Both the position numbers and the translations under genes were made by a program. DNA of 64,000 nucleotides from Bin5 sp965204705 (GTDB taxonomy: Bacteria; Chloroflexota; Anaerolineae; Caldilineales; Caldilineaceae), in the NCBI GenBank assembly GCA_965204705.1, contig OZ242006.1:5332001-5396000 (forward strand), in the 5' to 3' direction. Positions 36,219-46,396 of the stretch are shown one piece after another. The notes beneath the pieces are model-generated. The model was not told where the DNA came from. It saw only the letters and a program-made list of their open reading frames with translations, and made no database searches. Position 1 is the first letter of the stretch; every line of letters starts with the position of its first letter.

Positions 36219-36256
36219 ATTCCCGCGAACATCCCAAACCGGCGCGGGAATTTTTT
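36219..36256 (+). terminator. Rho-independent terminator after the second glutamine synthetase
   Basis: A 9-bp stem ATTCCCGCG/CGCGGGAAT is followed by six T. It lies about 85 bases after the stop codon. Bases 36257-36397 after it hold no recognised gene. Confidence 0.85.
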
Positions 36257-36397
36257 GCGTGCGCAGACCAGAGCGCCTGTGCGGCGGCTTCGCCCCGAGT
36301 GCCCCTTTGTGTGTTACACACCCGGGGCTCTCTTTCTTTGCGCTCAAGGTTCTCCAGCCAAATCGCGTCCCGTTTGAGGGGAACCGCGGTGCGGGAA

Positions 36398-36717
36398 GGG
36401 TGCAGTCCATTTTTGGGGTGAGAGTGGGCAGGCACAAGGCCTGCCCCTACCGTGGTCACGGCGGACGGTTTCGCGGCACGACGTGGGTGGGCGACAGGTG
36501 GCATAGACAGCACGGCGGCGACGCGGCGCCAACGTGGCATGGTGTTGGGGGGGCGTTGCGGGGGGAGTCCCCCCGCACAAGGGAGGGCCGAAGGCCCGAC
36601 CGCACAACTGCAGTGGTCAGTGGCGACGGCGCTTGCGCTGATCGGCGACGCGAATTGACTTTGGCTTAGTCGTTACCAGAGGTGAACGAAGTTTCGCCCC
36701 CAATCCGGACTGCACCC
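36398..36717 (+). mobile_element. MITE-like element, copy B (320 bp)
   Basis: This has the same length and internal modules as copy A. It starts GGGTGCAGTCC and ends with the exact complement GGACTGCACCC; weaker pairing extends to about 24 bp. A perfect 12-bp direct repeat, GCGGTGCGGGAA, flanks it at 36386-36397 and 36718-36729, consistent with target-site duplication. It carries no coding gene. It sits between the glutamine synthetase terminator and the RNase J promoter. Confidence 0.85.
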
Positions 36718-36732
36718 GCGGTGCGGGAAAAG

Positions 36733-36761
36733 TGGACAAAAGGGCCGTTCACAGGTACAAT
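36733..36761 (+). promoter_or_regulatory. Likely RNase J promoter with a long leader
   Basis: TGGACA (36733-36738) and TACAAT (36756-36761) are spaced by 17 bases, a good sigma-70-type promoter. It lies directly beside the right end of MITE copy B. The start codon is about 255 bases downstream, giving a long untranslated leader. Confidence 0.55.
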
Positions 36762-37021
36762 AAAAGGGAGTAACTGAATCTGAGGTGCGAGTGTGGCCGG
36801 CGACGCGGATGTTTGTGCAATTGACGGCGGCCGAAGGGTTAACGATTAAGGGCTTCCCCTTTATTTCGTCCTCTGCTCGCCCTGCGCGCATATGTTGAAC
36901 TTTTATACATAGAAGACTCTTTTTCGCGCTGGGAGCTGTTGCTGCCCGGCGTTTTTGTGTTAGACGAAATTCACGGCAACGTAGACGTTTTGTCTGCATT
37001 GCTTTACCAAGGAGAGATCGA

Positions 37022-38749
<1,728 letters not shown>

Positions 38750-38921
38750 GCGGGGCAGGAGGCCGGCGGCATCGGAAGCGAGTGCGCGGTCAGGCTGAAG
38801 CCGGCCCTCTTTGGAAACGGTTGGACGGGGAGATCCCGCTGCGATGTGAAGACGCCCATCATTCGGTGGCAAAGCGCGGGCAAAACGTCGAGTTTCAGAG
38901 CGCTCATACATTAAAAACTGA

Positions 38922-38950
38922 TTGGTGAAATCGGCGTTCATTGGTATACT
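38922..38950 (+). promoter_or_regulatory. Likely ftsK promoter
   Basis: TTGGTG (38922-38927) and TATACT (38945-38950) are spaced by exactly 17 bases, 58 bases before the start codon region of ftsK. The gap 38750-38921 holds nothing else recognised. Confidence 0.6.
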
Positions 38951-39007
38951 TTGTTGGGAACGTTTGTTCTTCCCTCGTGTATATGATAAGGGACCATTGA
39001 ACCTTCA

Positions 39008-41743
39008 GTGGCCGGTGCGATAGTCCGCCGCGGGCCGCAACCTACTACTTCTGATATGGCAGCCAAGAGGCGTACGAAGAAGAAAGCAACCCCGCAGAAA
39101 CAGTTTTTGGCCGGGTTGGGGGCGATCGCCCGCGTGGAGGTTGTCGGCCTCAGCCTGGTGTTGATTTCGGTCTTTACGCTGCTGAGCCTGCTGACCGATT
39201 CGCGCGGCAGTGTTACCGGGCTGTGGATCGATCTCCTGCGCTTTGCCACCGGTGACGGCGTGGCCGGCGTACCTTTGCTGACCGGTTTCCTTGGCCTGTG
39301 GCTGGTCCTGCGCGCCATCGAAGGGCCGAAGCGCCGGACCTCTGCGTCACGGGACGGAGGCCGGTCGGGCAGTGCGCTGCCGATTCTGCCCTGGCGAGTG
39401 CCAACGGGCCTGCTCCTGATCTTTCTGGCATACATTGCGGCCATCACCCTGTTTCTGCCGCCGATGACGCGGGCGGCGCGCGTCCTCGACGGAGGCGCCG
39501 GCGGCGCGCTCGGTCTCTTCTTCGCCAATGCGCTGGCGGATGGGCTACCCGGCTGGGGCGGGTGGACGGTAGTTCTTCTGGTGGCGCTTTCGGGGCTGAC
39601 TCTGCTCACCGGCCGCCAGTTCTGGGATGGCCTCTGGGCTGGGGGCGGTGCGGTGGGCCAGGATATCCGGGGAATCCTGCAAGAGCTGTGGCGGCAAGAA
39701 CGGCATAAAGAGCTCTTCAGAACCAGGAAGCTGGCCAGAAAGGAGCGAAACGAGGCACACTCTCCCGCACCTCATTCTACTCCGCTTTCCACCTTGACGC
39801 AGACCGGCCGCGCTGCCGACGGTGCGCCGTCAATGCAGGCGGAAGAGCTTGCCGATTCTGATGGTCAGGTGTCGGCGATGGGCGCCGAACGACATTCAAG
39901 AGACAGAAACGGGAAAGTTGAACCGGCATGGGAACTTCCGCAGTTGAGCGATATGCTGGACTTCTGGGACCGGTCGATCGACAGCGACGATCTGATCCGC
40001 TACCGGGGCCGGCTGCTGGAGGAGACCCTGGCGCTGTTTGGCGTACCCGCGGATTTTGAGGGGGTCAACGCCGGTCCTACCGTCACGCAATATCTCATCC
40101 GGCCAGGTTATACCGAGCGCACGGTGCGCGGGGAGACGAAGCGCACCAAGGTGAAGGTCAGCAAGATTGCCAGCCTGAGCAACGATCTGGCCTTGGCGCT
40201 TGCGGCGCGCACGGTGCGGATCGAGGCGCCGATTCCGGGGACGAGCTACGTCGGCATCGAGGTGCCGAATACGGAGAGCAACAATGTCGGCCTGAAGGAG
40301 TTGATGGAGAGCGAGGAGTTCGAAACCATACAGGCCGGGGGCCGCCTGCCGATCGCACTGGGCGAGGATGTGCGGGGCAAGCCTGTGGTCACCGACCTGG
40401 CGCGGATGCCTCATCTGCTGATTGCCGGCGCCACGGGGACGGGCAAGTCGGTCTGCATCAATTCGATCATCGGCTGTCTGCTTTTGACGCACACGCCGGA
40501 AACGCTGCGTCTGCTAATGATCGATCCGAAGATGGTCGAGTTGACCGTCTACAACGGGACGCCGCATCTTCTCAGCCCGGTGGTGACCGACGTGGACCGT
40601 GCCGGGGGCGTACTGTTCTGGTGCATCAAAGAGATGGAGCGGCGCTATCAGCTGCTCAACAAGGCGGGCGTACGCGATCTGGAACGCTTCAACGCGTATC
40701 TACGCAAGCTGGGCGAGGAGATCCTGCCTTACGTCGTCGTCATCATTGATGAGATGGCCGATCTGATGATGGCTGCGCCGGAGGAGGTGGAGAAGCACGT
40801 AATCCGCCTGGCGCAGATGGCGCGCGCGGTGGGCATTCATATGATCATCGCGACCCAGAGGCCCTCGGTCGATGTCATCACCGGCCTGATCAAGGCCAAT
40901 TTCCCGGCCCGCATCGCATTCGCGGTGACCAGTCAGATTGACAGCCGGGTGGTGCTGGATGTGCCGGGCGCGGAGAATTTGCTGGGACGGGGCGACATGC
41001 TGTTCATGGCCCCGGATGCAAGCAAGCTGGAGCGGATGCAGGGCGCGTTTCTGGATGATGCGGAGACCAACCGCATCGTCCGCTACTGGCAGAACTTCCA
41101 CAATCTGGAGACCTACATCCAGGAACAGGAGAGGAACGGACAGGGGCAGGTCGAGGGCGATCAGATCCCGCTTTTCACGCCTGACTCCCTCTCCTCACCG
41201 ATTGAAGAGCGAGAAGTGCCGGCGTCGGAGGGCTCCCCGCAGAGAAGCGAAGGGGAATCGCTCCAACTCCTCGAACAGGATGACGGGGAGGGTCCCCTGC
41301 GTGATCAGACGCAGGACGGCGAGGGACGGGACGGACTTTTCGACGAGGCGGTTCAGGTTGTGGCGGAGGCCGGGCGCGGGTCGGTGACGATTTTGCAGCG
41401 GAAGCTGCGCGTTGGTTACAATCGCGCCAGCCGTCTGGTGGAGCAGCTTGAAGCAGCCGGCATTCTGGGGCCTGACCGGGGCCAAAGCCAGGGTCGGGAG
41501 GTCTATCTCAAGTCTGCAGGAGAGAATGACCCGGAACGTAAAGAGGAAGTACCTTCGCCGCTTGCCGCTTCACCACCCCTCGAACATGACAATGGGATCA
41601 TCGACAGTGGGCCCACCGACAATGGGACCGTTGACAGTAATACCGCCGACAGTAGTACCATCGATAACGGGTCCGTCGACAGGGGGCAGGCCGAGTCGCC
41701 GCCGCCTGAGAAGGACGACGCTCCACCCCGGATCTGGATGTAG
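39008..41743 (+). CDS. ftsK: DNA translocase FtsK/SpoIIIE
   Basis: This 911-residue septum-located DNA pump clears and sorts chromosomes at division. Four hydrophobic segments (about 40-60, 75-95, 130-150 and 180-200) anchor the N-terminus. A variable linker follows. The motor domain has Walker A GATGTGKS at about 474-481, Walker B VVVIIDEMADLMM, and the FtsK segment GIHMIIATQRPSVDVITG. A gamma DNA-reading winged-helix domain (about 775-840; RKLRVGYNRASRLVEQLE) comes next. Beyond it is an unusual tail of seven five-residue repeats (41585-41689). The start is GTG 39008; ATG 39056 before a Lys/Arg-rich stretch is an equally good choice. Confidence 0.95.
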   Translation: MAGAIVRRGPQPTTSDMAAKRRTKKKATPQKQFLAGLGAIARVEVVGLSLVLISVFTLLSLLTDSRGSVTGLWIDLLRFATGDGVAGVPLLTGFLGLWLVLRAIEGPKRRTSASRDGGRSGSALPILPWRVPTGLLLIFLAYIAAITLFLPPMTRAARVLDGGAGGALGLFFANALADGLPGWGGWTVVLLVALSGLTLLTGRQFWDGLWAGGGAVGQDIRGILQELWRQERHKELFRTRKLARKERNEAHSPAPHSTPLSTLTQTGRAADGAPSMQAEELADSDGQVSAMGAERHSRDRNGKVEPAWELPQLSDMLDFWDRSIDSDDLIRYRGRLLEETLALFGVPADFEGVNAGPTVTQYLIRPGYTERTVRGETKRTKVKVSKIASLSNDLALALAARTVRIEAPIPGTSYVGIEVPNTESNNVGLKELMESEEFETIQAGGRLPIALGEDVRGKPVVTDLARMPHLLIAGATGTGKSVCINSIIGCLLLTHTPETLRLLMIDPKMVELTVYNGTPHLLSPVVTDVDRAGGVLFWCIKEMERRYQLLNKAGVRDLERFNAYLRKLGEEILPYVVVIIDEMADLMMAAPEEVEKHVIRLAQMARAVGIHMIIATQRPSVDVITGLIKANFPARIAFAVTSQIDSRVVLDVPGAENLLGRGDMLFMAPDASKLERMQGAFLDDAETNRIVRYWQNFHNLETYIQEQERNGQGQVEGDQIPLFTPDSLSSPIEEREVPASEGSPQRSEGESLQLLEQDDGEGPLRDQTQDGEGRDGLFDEAVQVVAEAGRGSVTILQRKLRVGYNRASRLVEQLEAAGILGPDRGQSQGREVYLKSAGENDPERKEEVPSPLAASPPLEHDNGIIDSGPTDNGTVDSNTADSSTIDNGSVDRGQAESPPPEKDDAPPRIWM
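41585..41689 (+). repeat. Seven 15-bp in-frame repeats in the ftsK tail
   Basis: Seven consecutive 15-bp units encode pentapeptides of the form (I/V/T/A)D(N/S)(G/S/N)x at the end of FtsK, after the gamma domain. They keep the frame. Unit sequences have drifted, mainly at third and first codon positions. Confidence 0.9.
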
Positions 41744-41775
41744 CGCAGGTTCGATCCACAACAGGAAAATTTACC

Positions 41776-42672
41776 ATGAACCAGAGCGCAGCCCCCGCGC
41801 GCCCCGCGTGGTTGTCTGACGAGATTTACCCCTTCGAGAGCAGTTTCTTCACGACGCCATCCGGCCACGAGATGCACTATATCGACGAAGGCGCGGGGGA
41901 ACCGATAGTTTTTCTGCACGGCAATCCCACCTGGTCTTTTGAATTTCGGCATCTGGTCAGAGATCTGCGGTCGCAGTACCGATGTATCGCGCCCGACCAT
42001 ATCGGTTTCGGGCTGTCAGGGCGCAGTCAGCGGCCGGCCGACCACCGACCTGAAGCCCATGCGGATGCGGCGGCGGCTTTGCTCGACCATCTCGGGGTGC
42101 GGGACGCGACCCTGTACCTGGTGGATTGGGGCGGGCCGATTGGGCTGGATTTCGCGCGCAAGCATCCGGAGCGGGTGAAGCGGCTTGTAGTTACGAACAC
42201 GTGGTGCTGGCCGGTTGGGCGCGATCCGCACTATGTGATGTTCAGTTTCTTCATGTCGAGCTGGCTCGGCCAGTACCTGATCAAGCGGCACAATTTTTTC
42301 GTGAACAGGGTGCTGCCGATGGCGGTCGCGCAGAAGGAGCTTCTGACAGCGGAAGTGATGGCGCATTATCGCAATGCGCAGCCGACGCCGGAGGCGCGTG
42401 CCGCCTGCGCCGCTTTTCCGAAGTACATCGTCGGCGCCAGCGACTGGCTGCAGTCGATTTGGGATGATCGGGGCACGTTCAGCGCGAAGCCGGCGCTGAT
42501 TTTGTGGGGGTTCAAGGATATCGCGTTTCGGGAGAAGGAGCTGAACCGGTGGAAGGCGGAGTTGGCGGATTTTGAGGTGCACGAGTTCAGGGATTGCGGT
42601 CATTTTTTGGCGGAGGAGGCTCCTGGGCGGATGCTGCCGGTACTGCATGAGTTCATGGAGCGGACGCGGTAG
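41776..42672 (+). CDS. Haloalkane dehalogenase-like alpha/beta hydrolase
   Basis: This 298-residue enzyme matches haloalkane dehalogenases, which cleave carbon-halogen bonds by water. The expected catalytic set is present: nucleophile Asp117 in LVDWGGPIGL, acid Asp248 in ILWGFKDIAF, and His276 in CGHFLAEEAP. The halide-holding pair also fits: Asn50 in FLHGNPTWSF and Trp118 next to the nucleophile. Ordinary esterases of this fold have Ser at the nucleophile position, so the assignment is fairly firm, though the substrate is unknown. It should be cytosolic. It lies 32 bases after ftsK and may share its transcript. Confidence 0.88.
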   Translation: MNQSAAPARPAWLSDEIYPFESSFFTTPSGHEMHYIDEGAGEPIVFLHGNPTWSFEFRHLVRDLRSQYRCIAPDHIGFGLSGRSQRPADHRPEAHADAAAALLDHLGVRDATLYLVDWGGPIGLDFARKHPERVKRLVVTNTWCWPVGRDPHYVMFSFFMSSWLGQYLIKRHNFFVNRVLPMAVAQKELLTAEVMAHYRNAQPTPEARAACAAFPKYIVGASDWLQSIWDDRGTFSAKPALILWGFKDIAFREKELNRWKAELADFEVHEFRDCGHFLAEEAPGRMLPVLHEFMERTR

Positions 42673-42711
42673 CTTTTTGAGTTTGTAGTTTTCAGTTTTT
42701 GGTTTTTAGTG
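42672..42711 (+). repeat. T-rich intergenic repeat
   Basis: This tract of TTTTTGAGTTTGTAGTTTTCAG/TTTTTGGTTTTTAG character directly follows the dehalogenase stop codon. Similar tracts occur at 6848-6869, 11311-11343 and 54815-54850. Confidence 0.75.
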
Positions 42712-42824
42712 GTACCACTTTTGCTGACTGGTTCAGTCATTTCTGAGTACAGAGTTAGTTGTGTAGCCATTAAGCCATGTCCGGGCGTCTGAAAACCTAG
42801 AATTGACTGTCTCGATAGAATACG

Positions 42825-43526
42825 ATGGATCGCAAACGGATCGCGGCAATTGTTGTGGGGCTGGCTCTCGCGGCAGGCGTGGGGCTGGCCGTGCTCTCGT
42901 TCACGACGCGGATCCCGACTGCAGAGAGCTTGCCGGATGAGGTTGCGGCGGGGCTTGAAGAGTTGAAGACCGTACAGGGGCGAATGCAACTGGGGAAAGA
43001 TGACCAGATGCTCGAGTACGAGCTGTGGGTACAGCGGCCGCGGCATCTGCGGGCGGAGGCGGAATTGAAAGGGTTGGACCGCAAGGCCGTCTTTATCATA
43101 ACGTTCAACGAAGAAGAGGCGTGGACGTATGACCCTGTGCTGGACCTCGCCACGGTCACCGACCGGAGTGAAGGCGCGGCGGCGGGGAGCTCGCGCTTCG
43201 GTACGTCATTGCTGGAGACGATGCCGGACGATGTACTGGCGGCGCTGCGCGCGGGTGAGCTGCAGATTGTCGGCGAGGAGGCGGTGGCCGGCCGGAATGC
43301 GCTGCGGGTGCAGGTGATGCTGCCGCCTGGGCAGAGTCCCTTTGAAGAGGCAGGGGAGCAGATGACCGTCTGGCTGGACAGGGGCACGTACTATCCGCTG
43401 GCGATCGAAGGCAGTACCGGTTTCCGAATGCGGTTCGACTTCATCAAGTTCGATGAGGAGATCGATCCGCGGACGTTTGTCTTTTTCCCTCCACCGGGCG
43501 CGACCGTGCGCCGGATCGGTGAGTAA
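42825..43526 (+). CDS. LolA-like exported protein
   Basis: This 234-residue protein has an N-terminal hydrophobic signal/anchor (about 5-27), followed by the half-barrel pattern of the LolA/LppX/RseB fold. Examples are LEELKTVQGRMQL, EYELWVQRPRHLRAE, EAWTYDPVLDLATVTD and NALRVQVMLP, with the last strands RMRFDFIKFDEEIDP and FVFFPPPGA. Such proteins bind lipids or acyl chains, or sense envelope stress. In this setting, without a known outer-membrane Lol pathway, lipid handling at the cell surface is only a guess. Its stop overlaps the GTG start of the following MFS gene, so the two are translationally coupled. Confidence 0.8.
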   Translation: MDRKRIAAIVVGLALAAGVGLAVLSFTTRIPTAESLPDEVAAGLEELKTVQGRMQLGKDDQMLEYELWVQRPRHLRAEAELKGLDRKAVFIITFNEEEAWTYDPVLDLATVTDRSEGAAAGSSRFGTSLLETMPDDVLAALRAGELQIVGEEAVAGRNALRVQVMLPPGQSPFEEAGEQMTVWLDRGTYYPLAIEGSTGFRMRFDFIKFDEEIDPRTFVFFPPPGATVRRIGE

Positions 43527-44817
43527 CGGGCAGCCGCGCGCGGAAGAGCGCGCAGAGATGCCGCGGGGCTTTAACCGCTTCCGCAATATCCTTGCGGCCT
43601 GCATCGCCACCCGCCTGGCAATCGATACAACGACCCAACTCTTCTTTCCCTTTCTGCAGACGGTTGCGTTGGGGCTGGGGATGGATATCGTTGTCCTGGG
43701 CCGTCTCGTCAGCCTGCGCAGCCTGGCGGGGTTGAGCGCGCCGCTGTTTGGCAGCGCGGCGGACAACTTCGGCTATCGCCGCATCATGCGCCTGTCGCTG
43801 TTGTTGACGGCGGCGGGCATGTTTCTGCTGGGCAGCGGCGCGGGCGTCTGGTCGGTCGTGGCCGGCATGATCGTGTCGGGGGCGGGGTTGACCGGCTTTC
43901 TGCCCACCTGCCAGGCGTATATCAGCGCGCGGTTGCCCTTTGCGCAGCGGGCACGCGGCATTGGCGTGCTGGAGTACTCGTGGGCACTGGCGGGCATCAT
44001 CGGTCTGCCGCTGATGGGTTTTCTGTTTGGCCGCTTCAGCTGGCGGCTCCCCTTTTTCGTCCTGGGCGGGGCGATGCTGGCAGGCTGGGTCTTAATTGGA
44101 CTCTTGCCGGAAGCGACGGCTGGCGTCCGGGTTGTGGACGTCGAAAAAGCCCGGCGTCGGGAGGCGGCCCGGAGAAGGCTCAGGAGCCGCTCTTTCACTC
44201 CTCTTCTCTCCTCCCTCCCCCCACTGCGTGCGCAGACAGTCGCCGGACTCTTCGATCTCGGCCCCAACTGGCGCGCGGCCCTTGCCGTCATCAGCGCCAA
44301 CGCGCTTTTCTATTTCAGCCAGGTGCATATCCTGATTGCTCATGGCGCGTGGTTGGAAACGGAGTACGGCCTGGTCCCGGAGACACTGGGGTTGGTTGCT
44401 TTTGCGCAGGGCGCGGCTGACCTGTGCGGCAGTGTGCTCGTCTCCTTGATTACGGACAGAGTTGGCAAGAAGCGGGCGGTACAGGCCGGCATGCTGGGTT
44501 CGCTGCTGGTTTACGCTTCTTTGCCGATGGTCAATGTGGGACTGCTACCGGTCGTTGCCGCGTTGGTGCTGCTGCGTTTCGTGTTCGAGTATGGGATCGT
44601 CAGCGCGATCGCACTGATCAGCGAGCAGGCGCCGGACCGGCGGGGCAAGTTGATCTCTCTCTCGGTGGCGCTCAATCTGCTGGGCTCCACGTTCAGCGGA
44701 TTTACGGGCCCTTGGATGTATACGCGTTTTGGCGTATGGGGGCTGGGGCCGGTGGCTGCCGTGGGGACGCTAACGGCGTTTGTCCTGCTGACGGTCTGGG
44801 GGCGCGAGTCGGCCTGA
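43519..44817 (+). CDS. MFS transporter (sister of the 46397 gene)
   Basis: This carrier of about 432 residues has 12 membrane helices. I chose GTG 43519 because its N-terminus (MSNGQPRAEE) aligns with that of the paralogue at 46397 (MSSRQTRAEA). Frames reaching back to 43453 overlap the previous gene. The two paralogues share most residues, including RNILAACIATRL/RYILAACVATRL, the FGSAADxxGYxRxMRL loop and SEQAPDRRGKLISL. The central loop differs and contains filler-like Arg/Ser sequence (about residues 200-225). The pair flanks a glycosidase gene, so sugar or oligosaccharide transport is plausible but unproven. Confidence 0.88.
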   Translation: MSNGQPRAEERAEMPRGFNRFRNILAACIATRLAIDTTTQLFFPFLQTVALGLGMDIVVLGRLVSLRSLAGLSAPLFGSAADNFGYRRIMRLSLLLTAAGMFLLGSGAGVWSVVAGMIVSGAGLTGFLPTCQAYISARLPFAQRARGIGVLEYSWALAGIIGLPLMGFLFGRFSWRLPFFVLGGAMLAGWVLIGLLPEATAGVRVVDVEKARRREAARRRLRSRSFTPLLSSLPPLRAQTVAGLFDLGPNWRAALAVISANALFYFSQVHILIAHGAWLETEYGLVPETLGLVAFAQGAADLCGSVLVSLITDRVGKKRAVQAGMLGSLLVYASLPMVNVGLLPVVAALVLLRFVFEYGIVSAIALISEQAPDRRGKLISLSVALNLLGSTFSGFTGPWMYTRFGVWGLGPVAAVGTLTAFVLLTVWGRESA

Positions 44818-44898
44818 CGACTCTCACTGCCATCCGACATAGAACCACCTGACTCAGTACCATTTGAATCAGCGCCAATTACCCTTAGGAGGCAAGTC

Positions 44899-46326
44899 AT
44901 GACAGTTCTCTACCGGCCTGACGATGGGGTAGCGGGTGATTTCATCCCCTTCTTCTGGGAAGGCGACTACCACCTTTTCTACATCAAAGAATATGGGCCC
45001 GAAACCGGCCATGGCCCGGGCAGGCCCTGGTTTCATCTCGTCACGCGCGACTTCGTCAACTTCGAGGACTGGGGCGAGGCGGTAACACATGGAGCGCCTG
45101 ACGAACAGGACGTCGATGTCGGCACGGGATCGGTGGTGGCGGGGGACGGCATCTTCTACATCTACTATACGGGCATCAATCCGTCGTTCGCGGGGACCGG
45201 GAAGGCGGCGCAGGTGGTGATGCGCGCCACGAGCACCGATCTGCGCACGTGGCAGAAGGACCCCGACTTCATGTTCGCGGCGCCGACGGAGCTGGGGTAT
45301 GAGCTGGACGACTGGCGCGATCCGTTCATCTTTTGGAACGAGGCGGCGGGGGAGTATTGGATGCTGATGACGGCGCGGCGAGATGGCGGGCCGGTCCGCA
45401 ACCGGGGCTGCATTGGCCTGGCGGTCAGCTCGGACCTGGTGACCTGGGAGGGACGGCCGCCGCTGTGGGCGCCGGATGAGGTATGGGCGCACCCCTGTCC
45501 GGACCTGTTTCGTGACGGCGAGTGGTGGTACCTGGTCTACTCGGTCTCGAGGGAGTGGATCGCCACGCATTACCGGATGGCGCGTAGTCTGGCGGGGCCG
45601 TGGCTCTCTGCGGACGACGACATGTTCGATGGACTCGCCTACGGTGCGGGCAAGACGGCGGGAGACGGATCGCAGCGCTATCTGTTTGGCTGGCTGCCGA
45701 CGCGCGCGGGGGAGACGGACGACGGCGAGTGGCTGTGGGGCGGCAATCTGGTCGTGCATGAGGTTGTGGCGCAGCAGGACGGCTCGCTGACGGTACGCAT
45801 ACCTGAGACGGTCGCGGGGGCTTTCGACAGCCCTGTGCCACTTGAACACCAGCCGGTACTGGGCGACTGGGAGGTCAAGGGGGACAGCGCCCGGACATCT
45901 GCGGTGGACCGCTACGCGCTGATGACGCTGGGGGAGATGCCGGCTGAGTGCCTGATCGAGGCGACCGTCACTTTCACGCCGGGGACGACCAACTGCGGCC
46001 TGATGCTGCGAGCCAGCGATGATCTGGAGTCCTATTACCAGGTGCGGCTGGAGCCGGCCAGGAACAGGGTCGTACTGGACCGGTGGTCGCCGCATTTCAG
46101 CGTGACCACGACGAACCCGCCTCTTATGTTTGAACGCAGGGTCGTTCTGGAGCCGGACAGGCCGATCAAGGTGCAGTTGGTTGTCGACGGCACGGCGCTG
46201 GTCGTGTATGTCGATGAGCGGGTGGCGCTCTCCGGCCGCATCTATGACCGGCGCGCGGGCAAGCTGGGCCTCTTCGTGACCGAGGGCGAGGTGCGCTTTG
46301 ATGGGATAAGGATGGCAACCAGATAG
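44899..46326 (+). CDS. GH32/GH43-like (clan GH-J type) glycosidase
   Basis: This 475-residue protein has a five-bladed propeller followed by a beta-sandwich. The first blade has DFIPFFWEGDYHLFY, whose Asp fits the clan nucleophile of NDPNG-type motifs though the surrounding residues differ. WRDPFIF supplies the RDP motif. The acid/base position, normally ECPD, reads HPCPDLF here, so the usual Glu is absent at that exact place. The C-terminal domain (about 350-475) resembles the GH32 sandwich (CGLMLRASDDLESYYQVRL). There is no signal peptide, so a cytosolic oligosaccharide would be the substrate. It lies between two sister MFS carriers. Confidence 0.8.
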   Translation: MTVLYRPDDGVAGDFIPFFWEGDYHLFYIKEYGPETGHGPGRPWFHLVTRDFVNFEDWGEAVTHGAPDEQDVDVGTGSVVAGDGIFYIYYTGINPSFAGTGKAAQVVMRATSTDLRTWQKDPDFMFAAPTELGYELDDWRDPFIFWNEAAGEYWMLMTARRDGGPVRNRGCIGLAVSSDLVTWEGRPPLWAPDEVWAHPCPDLFRDGEWWYLVYSVSREWIATHYRMARSLAGPWLSADDDMFDGLAYGAGKTAGDGSQRYLFGWLPTRAGETDDGEWLWGGNLVVHEVVAQQDGSLTVRIPETVAGAFDSPVPLEHQPVLGDWEVKGDSARTSAVDRYALMTLGEMPAECLIEATVTFTPGTTNCGLMLRASDDLESYYQVRLEPARNRVVLDRWSPHFSVTTTNPPLMFERRVVLEPDRPIKVQLVVDGTALVVYVDERVALSGRIYDRRAGKLGLFVTEGEVRFDGIRMATR

Positions 46327-46396
46327 GTTGCTGAGGCGGGCGGCTTGAAGGAAGTCATTATCTTCTCACATTCAGGCGCGGCGGTGGGCCGTATCC

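Noticed and set aside
36259..36669. 136-residue plus-strand frame
   Set aside because: It spans the MITE copy B and its flank, with no family match.
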